A stretch of 7,037 bases of DNA from Candidatus Colwellbacteria bacterium CG10_big_fil_rev_8_21_14_0_10_41_28 (GCA_002773755.1 PFAG01000010.1:3326-10362); one strand, 5' to 3'. Counted from the stretch's first letter, positions 1 through 6,616 are shown. The notes: generated by a model from the sequence alone, not told the origin. Made by a program: numbers and translations.

Positions 1-423
1 TATTGTCTTGTTTCTGATGGAGAACAACAAGAGGGCCAAAATTGGGAGGCAGTTATGATGGCCGGGAATGAAAATCTATCTAACATAACAGCCATTATGG
101 ATAGGAACAATATTCAGATAGATGGTTTTACAGAAAATGTTATGCCGCTGGAGTCACTTCGAGAAAAGTATGAGGCTTTTGGCTGGAATGTTATTGAAAT
201 AGATGGACACAACTTCGAACAGATTAGCGAAGCGGTTGATGAGGCAAAAGCTATTTCATATCAGCCAACAATGATCATCGCTCATACCATTCCCGGGAAA
301 GGAGTTGATTTCATGGAGGGTAAGTTTGAGTGGCACGGAAAACCTCCAACAAAAGAGGAGGCAGAGAAGGCACTTCGTGAACTTCGAACCATGGGCGGTA
401 AAATTAAATCAGAGCACGAATAA
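1..423 (+). CDS. Transketolase, N-terminal (TPP-binding) subunit, 5'-truncated by window edge
   Basis: This is the last 140 codons of the N-terminal half of a split transketolase. With the next gene it would form the TPP enzyme that moves two-carbon units between sugar phosphates in the cytosolic non-oxidative pentose phosphate pathway. The frame is open from base 1, so the ATG at 55 is internal and the true start lies upstream. The TPP/Mg motif is visible: SDGE (window residues 5-8) followed by GQNWEA (12-17) and DRNNIQIDG (34-42). By alignment with E. coli transketolase, D6 and N36 would be the Mg ligands. The family usually has GDG here, so the Ser for Gly is a mild oddity. HTIPGKG and WHGKPP near the end are also family-typical. 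The stop TAA (421-423) overlaps the next ATG by one base, as expected for paired subunits made in equal amounts. Confidence 0.93.
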   Translation, partial: YCLVSDGEQQEGQNWEAVMMAGNENLSNITAIMDRNNIQIDGFTENVMPLESLREKYEAFGWNVIEIDGHNFEQISEAVDEAKAISYQPTMIIAHTIPGKGVDFMEGKFEWHGKPPTKEEAEKALRELRTMGGKIKSEHE

Positions 424-1412
424 TGGTGAATAGAGCCCTAAAATTAAATAAGGATATTTGGAAAAAAGAAGTGGATAAAGAACCTATTAGAGATGGATAT
501 GGTAAGGGTGTTCTTGAGGCAGGGAGGAGGAATAAGAGTGTTGTTGTCTTAAGTGCTGATTTGACCGAATCAACTCGAAGCCATCTTTTTAAAAAAGAGT
601 TTCCAGAGAGATTCTTTGAGCTTGGCGTCGCTGAGCAGAATATGGCATCTGTTGCCGCGGGGCTTGCTGTTTCGGGCAAGATTCCATTTATTGCTTCATA
701 TGCCACCTTCTCTCCTGGTAGAAACTGGGAACAAATCAGGACAACAATTGCCTATAACGATGCAAATGTGAAGATAGCTGGACATCATGCCGGAGTTTCT
801 GTTGGGCCAGATGGAGCAACTCATCAAGCGATTGAAGACATTGCTACTATGAGAGTGATTGCCAATATGAAAGTTTTTGTTCCGTGTGACGTCCATGAGG
901 CAAAGAAGGCTACGATGGCGGCAGCAGAGCTTTGGGGGCCGACTTATATAAGGTTTTCTAGAGAGGCCACGCCAGTTATTACATCGGTTGATACTCAGTT
1001 TAGCCCCGGAATAGCGGATGTTCTTTGGGAAAGCAAAAAGCCGGTTTGTGCCATTATTGCTTGTGGACCTTTGGTATATAACTCTTTGATTGCTGCTAAA
1101 GAGTTGGATAAAGAGGGTGTTGAAACTATGGTCATTAACAACCATACAATTAAACCGATGGACGAAGCCACAATCATCGATGCAGCCAAAAGATGTGGGG
1201 CGGTTGTGACTGTTGAGGAGCACCAGGTGATGGGTGGAATGGGTTCTGCTGTGGCTGAGGTCCTGGCAAAGAACAATCCTGTTCCACAAGAGTTTATTGG
1301 AATTCAGGATGTCTTTGGTGAGTCTGGTCAGCCAGAAGAATTGATTGATAGGTATGGGATGGATGTTAAAGATATTAAAATGGCGGTAAAGAATGTGTTA
1401 AAAAGAAAGTAA
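423..1412 (+). CDS. Transketolase, C-terminal subunit (Pyr and C-terminal domains)
   Basis: This is the second half of the split transketolase, 329 aa, a usual length for the separate subunit. It carries the pyrimidine-binding domain (about residues 20-185) and the transketolase C-terminal domain (about 200-325). FFELGVAEQNMAS (64-76) contains E71, equivalent to the glutamate that activates the TPP aminopyrimidine. YATFSPGRNWEQIR (93-106) and GPDGATHQAIEDI (128-140) are core family motifs, and EEHQVMGGMGSAV (265-277) is the C-terminal domain signature. A 1-deoxyxylulose-5-phosphate synthase half is the main alternative. The split architecture and sugar-phosphate neighbours favour transketolase. 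The start overlaps the upstream stop in TAATG with no clear Shine-Dalgarno, so translation probably depends on coupling. The stop overlaps the next gene in the same way. Confidence 0.94.
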   Translation: MVNRALKLNKDIWKKEVDKEPIRDGYGKGVLEAGRRNKSVVVLSADLTESTRSHLFKKEFPERFFELGVAEQNMASVAAGLAVSGKIPFIASYATFSPGRNWEQIRTTIAYNDANVKIAGHHAGVSVGPDGATHQAIEDIATMRVIANMKVFVPCDVHEAKKATMAAAELWGPTYIRFSREATPVITSVDTQFSPGIADVLWESKKPVCAIIACGPLVYNSLIAAKELDKEGVETMVINNHTIKPMDEATIIDAAKRCGAVVTVEEHQVMGGMGSAVAEVLAKNNPVPQEFIGIQDVFGESGQPEELIDRYGMDVKDIKMAVKNVLKRK

Positions 1413-2401
1413 TGAAAAAACCAAGAGTTTTATCTATAGGGGACCTAACAACAGATGCTTTTATCAAACTTCATGATGCCGAGGTTCATAATAGTATGAG
1501 AGAAGATGAAAAGCTTCTTTGTATGACCTTTGGAGACAAGGTTCCCTATGAGAGCGTTAAGGTTGTTCCAGCAGTTGGTAATAGTGCTAACGCTTCGGTT
1601 AGCCTGGCTAGACTTGGTTTAGACAGCTACCTATATACAAACATAGGTAGGGATAGGGATGGTGAGGATGCTCTAAAAATATTGAAAGAGAACAACGTTT
1701 CTACGAAGTATGTTGTATCCCACAAAAAGATACCCACTAACTATCACTACGTACTTTCTTTCAGAGGAGAGAGAACTATCCTGATTAAGCATAATGAGTA
1801 TCCATACAAGATGCCTAAGATTAAGGCTCCTGACTGGGTCTACCTATCTTCCCTCGGAGAGAATTCATTGCCGTTTCACAAGACAATAGAAAAGTATTTG
1901 AAGAAAAATCCTAAAGTTAAACTAGCTTTTCAGCCTGGAACTTTTCAGATGAAGATGGGAGCAGAAAGATTAAAGGGCATATATGAGAATACGGAGATAT
2001 TTTTCTCAAACAAAGAGGAGGCTCAAAGAATTCTTGGAAAGAGAGTGGATGATGTTAAAAAACTTTTAAATGGGATTAGGGGGTTGGGTCCAGAGATTGC
2101 GGTTATAACAGATGGGAGAGAGGGGGCATATGTGGCCGATGGAAAAAAATATCTCCATATGCCTATATATCCAGACCCAAAACCTCCTCTTGAAAGAACT
2201 GGTGCAGGGGATTCATTCTCATCAGCCTTCACAGCAGCTTTAGCTAGCGGGTTAGATATTGAAGATGCTCTGATCTGGGGACCAATTAACTCAATGAGCG
2301 TTGTTCAGTATATTGGAGCTAGAGACGGTCTATTAAGTAGGAAGGAGATAGAGAAATATGCTAGAAAGGCACCAAAGAGTTATAAACCAAAAGAATTCTA
2401 A
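1412..2401 (+). CDS. PfkB/ribokinase-family carbohydrate kinase
   Basis: This 329-aa cytosolic kinase would transfer phosphate from ATP to a sugar or sugar phosphate. The N-terminus has the family GDL start (10-12), and VGNSANASVSLARLG (55-69) is the substrate-side glycine/Asn motif. ITDGREGAY (232-240) is the nucleotide-binding region. TGAGDSFSSAF (263-273) is PfkB signature 2, with D267 as the predicted catalytic base. The usual D-T before GAGD is E-R-T here. Substrate cannot be read from sequence. Its place between transketolase and a bisphosphate aldolase suggests fructose-6-phosphate, tagatose-6-phosphate or fructose-1-phosphate, rather than ribose or a nucleoside; this is inference. The start ATG shares one base with the upstream stop and the gene ends in another TAATG, so it sits inside a tightly coupled operon. 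Confidence 0.88.
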   Translation: MKKPRVLSIGDLTTDAFIKLHDAEVHNSMREDEKLLCMTFGDKVPYESVKVVPAVGNSANASVSLARLGLDSYLYTNIGRDRDGEDALKILKENNVSTKYVVSHKKIPTNYHYVLSFRGERTILIKHNEYPYKMPKIKAPDWVYLSSLGENSLPFHKTIEKYLKKNPKVKLAFQPGTFQMKMGAERLKGIYENTEIFFSNKEEAQRILGKRVDDVKKLLNGIRGLGPEIAVITDGREGAYVADGKKYLHMPIYPDPKPPLERTGAGDSFSSAFTAALASGLDIEDALIWGPINSMSVVQYIGARDGLLSRKEIEKYARKAPKSYKPKEF

Positions 2402-3264
2402 TGACACTAAAAGAAGCACTAGATCAGGCTAGAGAGGGAAAGAGGGCATTGGGCCATTTTAATATTTCCGATATCGCTGCCTTTAGGGCAATTGTTAGGG
2501 CGGCAGGAGAGCTTAAAGTCCCTATACTAATTGGGACCTCAGAGGGGGAGGCTGAGTTTGTAGATATGGATGTGGCTGCCGCAATGGTTAAAGATGCTCG
2601 AGAAGAGACTGGCCAGGATATTTTTTTAAATGCTGATCATTTTAGAGATCTTGATAAGGCTAAGATGGCCGCCAAAGCTGGGTATGATTCTATAATCTAT
2701 GATGGAGCAAAGCTTTCTCACGAAGAGAATACTGTTAAAACAAAAGAGGCGGCTATTGCTATAAGAGAGATTAACCCGAATATATTGGTTGAGGGAGAGA
2801 TTGGGTATATTGGTGAGTCTTCAAAACTTTTAGATGCTCTTCCAGAGGGCGCACAGATTGATGAAGGGGCTTTGCCAACAGTAGAGGAGGTTAAGAGATA
2901 TGTTGATGAGACGGGAGTAGATCTTATTGCTCCTGCGGTAGGAAATATTCATGGGAAATTCAAGGGAGCTCCAAATCCTGATCTGAAGATAGATTTAATT
3001 AGGGGTATTAGGGCTGCGACGGATGTTCATATAATTCTTCATGGTGGTTCGGGTGTTTCTGATGAAGATTTTAGGGCAGCCATAGAGGCTGGAGTGAGCG
3101 CAGTTCATATTAATACAGAGATTAGAATTGCTTGGAAAAAGGGCATGGAGAGGGCCTTATCTGACGAAGAGCAGATTGCGCCATACAAGATATTCCCTGA
3201 GGCAGAGGAGGCTGTATATGAAGTTGTCTTAAAAAGATTGAAATTGTTCAGCGGGCTGGTATAA
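2401..3264 (+). CDS. Class II (zinc) fructose/tagatose-bisphosphate aldolase
   Basis: This 287-aa cytosolic metal aldolase would reversibly split a ketohexose 1,6-bisphosphate into dihydroxyacetone phosphate and glyceraldehyde 3-phosphate. LNADHF (76-81) carries the catalytic Asp (D79) and first zinc His (H80). VEGEIGYIGE (130-139) supplies the conserved glutamates. GNIHGKF (181-187) has H184 and LHGGSG (213-218) has H214, the other two zinc histidines, followed by the phosphate-binding GGSG. HINTEIRIAW (236-245) corresponds to the NVATE-type motif of the GatY/KbaY branch, so tagatose-bisphosphate is possible; motifs alone do not separate the two sugars. The length fits the family. The start is TAATG-overlapped with the kinase and has no strong Shine-Dalgarno. 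The stop TAA (3262-3264) lies within the -10 box of the next gene's promoter. Confidence 0.93.
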   Translation: MTLKEALDQAREGKRALGHFNISDIAAFRAIVRAAGELKVPILIGTSEGEAEFVDMDVAAAMVKDAREETGQDIFLNADHFRDLDKAKMAAKAGYDSIIYDGAKLSHEENTVKTKEAAIAIREINPNILVEGEIGYIGESSKLLDALPEGAQIDEGALPTVEEVKRYVDETGVDLIAPAVGNIHGKFKGAPNPDLKIDLIRGIRAATDVHIILHGGSGVSDEDFRAAIEAGVSAVHINTEIRIAWKKGMERALSDEEQIAPYKIFPEAEEAVYEVVLKRLKLFSGLV

Positions 3265-3265
3265 T
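3238..3265 (+). promoter_or_regulatory. Extended -10 promoter for L25, inside the aldolase 3' end
   Basis: The -35 is TTGAAA at 3238-3243, followed by 16 nt, then TGG plus a consensus TATAAT at 3260-3265, an extended -10. Predicted initiation is at about 3272. The -10 includes the aldolase TAA stop. The ATG of L25 is at 3275, so the transcript would have a leader of only a few bases or none. Confidence 0.68.
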
Positions 3266-3274
3266 CTGGTGGCT

Positions 3275-3946
3275 ATGGATTTAGAGCTAAAAACTGAAAA
3301 GAGAGAAATATTGGGCCGAGAAGTAAAGAGTCTTAGGGAAAAAGGCTTGATTCCTGCCGAGCTATATGGAAACGGTATAGAGAATGTTCATCTATCTATC
3401 GAAGAGGATGAGTTTAAGCGTGTATATAAGGAGGGAGGAGAAAGCACCTTAATATACGTTAAGTTTGATAATGAGAGCAGACCAGTACTTATTCACAATG
3501 TTCAATTAAATCCTATTAATGGATCTATATTAGCCGTTGATTTATATGAGGTAAACATGAAGGAGAAGATTTCTACCAATGTTCCTCTTGATTTCATTGG
3601 TGAGGCTCCTGCTGTCGAAGACGTTGGAGGAGTTCTAATTACATCACTCGATGAGGTTGAGATTGAGGCATTGCCTATAAATATTCCTCATGACATTAAG
3701 GTTGATCTATCTGTATTGGATGAGATTGGTAAGAGTATTCAGGTTTCTGATCTACTCGCAGGAGATAAGTTCGAAATATTAACTGAGGGAGATATCACAA
3801 TCGCTAGCATAGCTGAGCCAAGGGAAGAAGAGGAGGAGCCAGAAGAGGAGATGAGTGTTGAAGACATCGAGGTTGAGGGTGAGAAGAAAGAAGATGGCTC
3901 TGAGGAGGGTGCTGCCGAAGAGGGGAAACCTTCTGGGGACGAATAG
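3275..3946 (+). CDS. rplY: 50S ribosomal protein L25 (Ctc/TL5 type, two domains plus acidic tail)
   Basis: L25 binds 5S rRNA in the central protuberance of the large subunit. The longer Ctc/TL5 form has an N-terminal 5S-binding domain (about residues 1-95) and a C-terminal beta domain (about 98-180). Family features include REVKSLREKGLIPAELYG early on and VLIHNVQLNPINGSILAVDLY at the end of the first domain. I start at the ATG at 3275 (223 aa). The GTG at 3269 in the same frame has no Shine-Dalgarno and lies only 3 nt after the -10 box, so it could be used only from a readthrough operon transcript. Residues 181-223 form a strikingly acidic, probably disordered tail, with 22 Asp/Glu in 43 residues. 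The gene has its own promoter but may also be read from the upstream metabolic operon. Confidence 0.9.
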   Translation: MDLELKTEKREILGREVKSLREKGLIPAELYGNGIENVHLSIEEDEFKRVYKEGGESTLIYVKFDNESRPVLIHNVQLNPINGSILAVDLYEVNMKEKISTNVPLDFIGEAPAVEDVGGVLITSLDEVEIEALPINIPHDIKVDLSVLDEIGKSIQVSDLLAGDKFEILTEGDITIASIAEPREEEEEPEEEMSVEDIEVEGEKKEDGSEEGAAEEGKPSGDE

Positions 3947-3948
3947 GT

Positions 3949-3954
3949 TATAAT
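3949..3954 (+). promoter_or_regulatory. Possible -10 element for the peptidoglycan hydrolase gene
   Basis: A TATAAT occurs 2 nt after the L25 stop, which would start transcription near 3961 and give a leader of about 24 nt before the ATG at 3985. There is no good -35 and no TGn extension, so this is tentative. Confidence 0.4.
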
Positions 3955-3984
3955 TAAGGGAGAAGAATAATTAATCCCTGAGAT

Positions 3985-5430
3985 ATGAGGCTAAAGCCCC
4001 GGCTATTAATTGATATAAAAAAGAATTCTAGAGTTGATTTGTACGCCAAGAATACTGGCAAGGTAAATCTTGATTCTACATTCGAAGATAAGAAGGCTAA
4101 AAATAAATATATTAAGCCTTTAATTGTGGTTTCCCTTATAGGAAGCCTCTTCTTTATTAATACTGCTGCCTTTGCTCCAGTTGGTAGTGATGCTAGGGCT
4201 CTAACGGTTGAGGAAGAAAAAGCTCAGCTAGAGGCGCAGCTTAAAGAGTATGAAAAACAGATACAGGAGTATGAGGGTACTATAGGCGAGTATCAACAGA
4301 AGGGAGCAACTCTCCAATCAGAGATATCGAGACTTAATTCTAAGATAGGGAGTATTAACGGTCAGATTTCAGAGATCAACAGCTCTTTGAATAAGCTAAG
4401 TGGCCAGATCGTCACAACAAGTTCAAAGATTATGGATACTCAAAAAAAGATAGATACCAATAAGGGGATTCTATCTGATGTTATAGAAAAGGTTTATAGG
4501 GAAGACCAAAAAGGTTTGTTGGACGCTCTTTTAGAACAACCAACCTTATCAGACTTCTTTACCAGTGTTAATGATCTTTTAGTAATTCAAGATAACTTAA
4601 GAGAAACTCTTCAGAATCTCGATGAGCTGAAGGGAGAGCTTATTAATCAAAAAGAGTTGTTGGCTTTGGAGAAGTCTGACGTAGAGGTTTTAAGAATTTA
4701 TCAGGTTAGACAAAAGGAGGATGTCGAGTCTACCAAGGGGGAGAAAGATTATCTCCTGGCTGTTACTAACGGTGAGGAGGCTAAGTACCAAGTACTTCTT
4801 AGTGAAACAGAAAAGAGCGCCGCTGAAATTAGGGCTCGTATCTTTAGGCTGCTTGGTGGTGGTCAGATGAGTTTCGAGGAGGCTTATGAATTTGCTAAGT
4901 ATGCTGAGCGGCATACTGGAGTCAGGGCCGCGATGATTCTAGCCGTGCTCGACAGAGAATCTGCTTTGGGAAGAAATGTTGGTCAGTGTAACTATCGAAC
5001 AGCTATGGCTCCCGGACCACCTAGTTCGTGGAGAGATGATATAACACCATTCCTTGAGATAACTAGTGAGCTTGGATTAGATCCAGATAAGGCTCTGGTA
5101 TCCTGTCCGATAATTGCTGATGGGGCTTATGGTGGTGCTATGGGGCCAGCTCAATTTATTCCGACTACATGGATTGGCTATGCTGATAGAGTATCTGCAA
5201 TAACTGGCAATAGGCCTTCTTCACCATGGAATAACCTGGATGCTTTCGTTGCGTCTGGCTTATATCTAAAGGACGCAGGAGCTTCAACTAATGAGTTAGT
5301 TGCTGCCGCAAGATATTACTGTGGAGGAAATTGGCAGAGATCTGTCTGTACTAATGTATATGGGAGGGCCGTTGTTGATCGTGCAGCTAGTTTTGAAAAA
5401 GATATTCAGATCCTAGAGAGGAACAATTAG
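3985..5430 (+). CDS. Exported peptidoglycan hydrolase: PcsB-like coiled coil + lytic transglycosylase domain
   Basis: This 481-aa protein is predicted to cleave cell-wall glycan during growth or division. Residues 1-42 are a basic N-terminal stretch. About 43-64 form a hydrophobic signal or anchor segment, with an AFA/ARA-type possible cleavage region near 62-72. Residues ~75-285 are a long Glu/Lys/Gln-rich coiled coil; YREDQKGLLDALLEQPTLSD (171-190) resembles the linker of PcsB/CwlO-type coiled coils. The C-terminal ~180 residues resemble the SLT/MltB lytic transglycosylase fold: LDRESALG (322-329) with E325 as candidate catalytic acid, then GAMGPAQFIPTTW (384-396), then AARYYCGGNW (441-450). 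Four cysteines (335, 374, 446, 455) in the exported part could form disulfides. The start is the only upstream ATG; the 42 residues before the membrane segment are long for a signal peptide. The stop lies 1 nt from the convergent prfA stop. Confidence 0.86.
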   Translation: MRLKPRLLIDIKKNSRVDLYAKNTGKVNLDSTFEDKKAKNKYIKPLIVVSLIGSLFFINTAAFAPVGSDARALTVEEEKAQLEAQLKEYEKQIQEYEGTIGEYQQKGATLQSEISRLNSKIGSINGQISEINSSLNKLSGQIVTTSSKIMDTQKKIDTNKGILSDVIEKVYREDQKGLLDALLEQPTLSDFFTSVNDLLVIQDNLRETLQNLDELKGELINQKELLALEKSDVEVLRIYQVRQKEDVESTKGEKDYLLAVTNGEEAKYQVLLSETEKSAAEIRARIFRLLGGGQMSFEEAYEFAKYAERHTGVRAAMILAVLDRESALGRNVGQCNYRTAMAPGPPSSWRDDITPFLEITSELGLDPDKALVSCPIIADGAYGGAMGPAQFIPTTWIGYADRVSAITGNRPSSPWNNLDAFVASGLYLKDAGASTNELVAAARYYCGGNWQRSVCTNVYGRAVVDRAASFEKDIQILERNN

Positions 5431-5431
5431 T

Positions 5432-6175
5432 TTATTTATTCTCGCTCTCTTCTTGAGCAGTCTTTTTGAAGGCTTTTATGATTGGAGATATATCTCCTGC
5501 CATAACTTTATCAATATTGTGCCACTTCTTTCCTATACGATGATCGGTAATTCTGTCTTGTGGGAAGTTATATGTCCTGATCTTTTCAGATCTATCCGCA
5601 GTGCCAATCTGATCTCTCCTCAACCCACCAGTCTCTTCCTCTTGGACTCTAACTTGTTCTTCGTGGAGCTTTGATCTCAATATTTCCATAGCTGTTTCGC
5701 GGTTGCTTTGTTGAGAGCGTCCACTTTGAGAGCTGACGACTACACCAGTTGGTTTGTGAAGCAATCTAACAGCTGTTTCAACTTTATTAACATTTTGACC
5801 TCCTGGGCCAGATGATCTGAAGAAGGAAACTTCTATATCACTTGGATTGACCTCAACCTCTTTTGCTTCAACAACTGGCATGATTGCAACAGAGGCGGTA
5901 GAGGTGTGCACTCTTCCAGATTTTTCGGTTTTAGGAATTCTTTGAACCCTGTGAACTCCAGACTCCTGTTTTAGAGACTTATATGCATTTTCTCCTTTGA
6001 TCTCGGCAATGAACGATTTATATCCATCAACAGAGGTTTGGTTAAGATCAAGGACATTAAATTTCCAATTACTGGATTCTGCAAATCTCTGATACATCCT
6101 TGCTAGGTCGCCGGCGAATATGGCGGCTTCGTCGCCGCCTGCGCCAGCTCTGATTTCAAGGATGATTTTATCCAT
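5432..6175 (-). CDS. prfA: Peptide chain release factor 1, short form lacking N-terminal domain 1
   Basis: RF1 ends translation at UAA and UAG by triggering peptidyl-tRNA hydrolysis in the ribosome. This protein is 247 aa, whereas ordinary RF1 is about 360. It begins MDKIILEIRAGAGGDEAAIF, which aligns with the PCRF domain start near residue 105 of E. coli RF1, so the helical domain 1 is absent. The functional core is intact. HRVQRIPKTEKSGR contains PKT (81-83), a PxT codon-reading tripeptide of RF1 type (RF2 has SPF). SSGPGGQNVNK contains the catalytic GGQ (125-127). TYNFPQDRITDHR (201-213) is conserved. The in-frame codon just before the ATG is the UAG stop of L31, so the missing domain is not simply a misplaced start. 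A weak AGGT lies 7 nt upstream. Gene order rpmE-prfA is common in bacteria; the usual following methyltransferase prmC is not here. Confidence 0.92.
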   Translation of the reverse strand: MDKIILEIRAGAGGDEAAIFAGDLARMYQRFAESSNWKFNVLDLNQTSVDGYKSFIAEIKGENAYKSLKQESGVHRVQRIPKTEKSGRVHTSTASVAIMPVVEAKEVEVNPSDIEVSFFRSSGPGGQNVNKVETAVRLLHKPTGVVVSSQSGRSQQSNRETAMEILRSKLHEEQVRVQEEETGGLRRDQIGTADRSEKIRTYNFPQDRITDHRIGKKWHNIDKVMAGDISPIIKAFKKTAQEESENK

Positions 6176-6460
6176 CTATTTACCTGCTTTCTTTGGAGGA
6201 GTCTTTTTGGCTGTTGCCTTAGGGCTAGCCTTTTTAGTCTTAGGCTTTGCTTTAGTCTTGGCAGCCTCTCTTCTGGCTTTAAACTTCTCAACTCTACCAG
6301 CTGTATCAACTAGTTTATCTTTTCCTGTATAGAAAGGATGGCAGCTTGAGCAGATCTCAACTTCCATACTGTCTTTAGTAGAGCCAACAACGATAGTATT
6401 TCCGCAGGAACACTTAATTGTGGCTTTATCTGTATATTTTGGGTGAATGTCTTGCTTCAT
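6176..6460 (-). CDS. rpmE: 50S ribosomal protein L31 (zinc-binding, C+ form) with Lys-rich tail
   Basis: L31 bridges the two ribosomal subunits near the central protuberance. I start at the ATG at 6460 (94 aa), because MKQDIHPKY is the typical L31 N-terminus. A longer frame starting with TTG at 6508 adds 16 residues unlike L31. C17 and C19 (in KCSCGN) and C37 and C40 (in ICSSCHPFYTG) are the four zinc ligands of the C+ paralogue. HPFYTGK and DTAGRVEKF are highly conserved. After about residue 60 the protein continues as a basic Lys/Ala/Pro tail (13 Lys and 2 Arg in the last 34 residues), longer than ordinary ~70-aa L31. The Shine-Dalgarno is weak (AGGT 11 nt upstream). The TAG stop abuts the ATG of prfA in the same frame. 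Confidence 0.93.
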   Translation of the reverse strand: MKQDIHPKYTDKATIKCSCGNTIVVGSTKDSMEVEICSSCHPFYTGKDKLVDTAGRVEKFKARREAAKTKAKPKTKKASPKATAKKTPPKKAGK

Positions 6461-6567
6461 ATTTATTGCAGACCTATTATGGTTTAATCGAGTGTTTAAG
6501 TCAATCAATAGTGGCTAGGTTGTCATTATTAAGTTCTTTTCACGTCTTAAGTAGGGTGGCAGCGAGT

Positions 6568-6597
6568 GCAATACCATGGTATTGACTTGTTAGTCAA
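6568..6597 (-). promoter_or_regulatory. Candidate leftward promoter for rpmE-prfA sharing the -35 palindrome
   Basis: On the minus strand TTGACT occupies 6597-6592. After 18 nt comes TGG-preceded TATTGC (6573-6568), a poor -10 but with the TGn extension. It would start near 6561, about 100 nt before the rpmE ATG. It mirrors the rightward promoter. Confidence 0.35.
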
Positions 6598-6607
6598 GTT
6601 ATGGTAT
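6571..6607. repeat. Nested palindromes overlapping the divergent promoters (possible operator)
   Basis: The outer inverted repeat is ATACCAT (6571-6577) with ATGGTAT (6601-6607). The inner one is TTGACT (6582-6587), tgtt, AGTCAA (6592-6597). The left arm also starts a perfect 12-bp palindrome ATACCATGGTAT (6571-6582). The symmetry covers the -35 and -10 positions in both directions, as a dimeric repressor site would. The regulator is unknown. Confidence 0.55.
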
Positions 6608-6610
6608 ATA
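6582..6610 (+). promoter_or_regulatory. Strong promoter reading rightwards into the GC-rich ORF
   Basis: The -35 is TTGACT (6582-6587), with a 17-nt spacer and TATATA (6605-6610) preceded by TGG, an extended -10. The predicted start is about 6617, giving a leader of about 138 nt with two hairpins before the ATG at 6755. Confidence 0.65.
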
Positions 6611-6616
6611 TTAGTC

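Noticed and set aside
696..1289. Long minus-strand frame of 197 codons opposite the transketolase C-terminal gene.
   Set aside because: The other strand encodes a clear transketolase with all motifs. This frame is His/Cys/Ser-rich, low-complexity, and has no recognisable domain.
6461..6508. N-terminal extension of L31 to a TTG at 6508.
   Set aside because: The extra 16 residues do not resemble L31, and the ATG at 6460 gives the typical MKQDIHPKY start.
1..6508. UGA recoded to glycine (Gracilibacteria/Absconditabacteria code).
   Set aside because: All genes read through fully with GGN glycines and no in-frame UGA, so there is no sign of recoding here.
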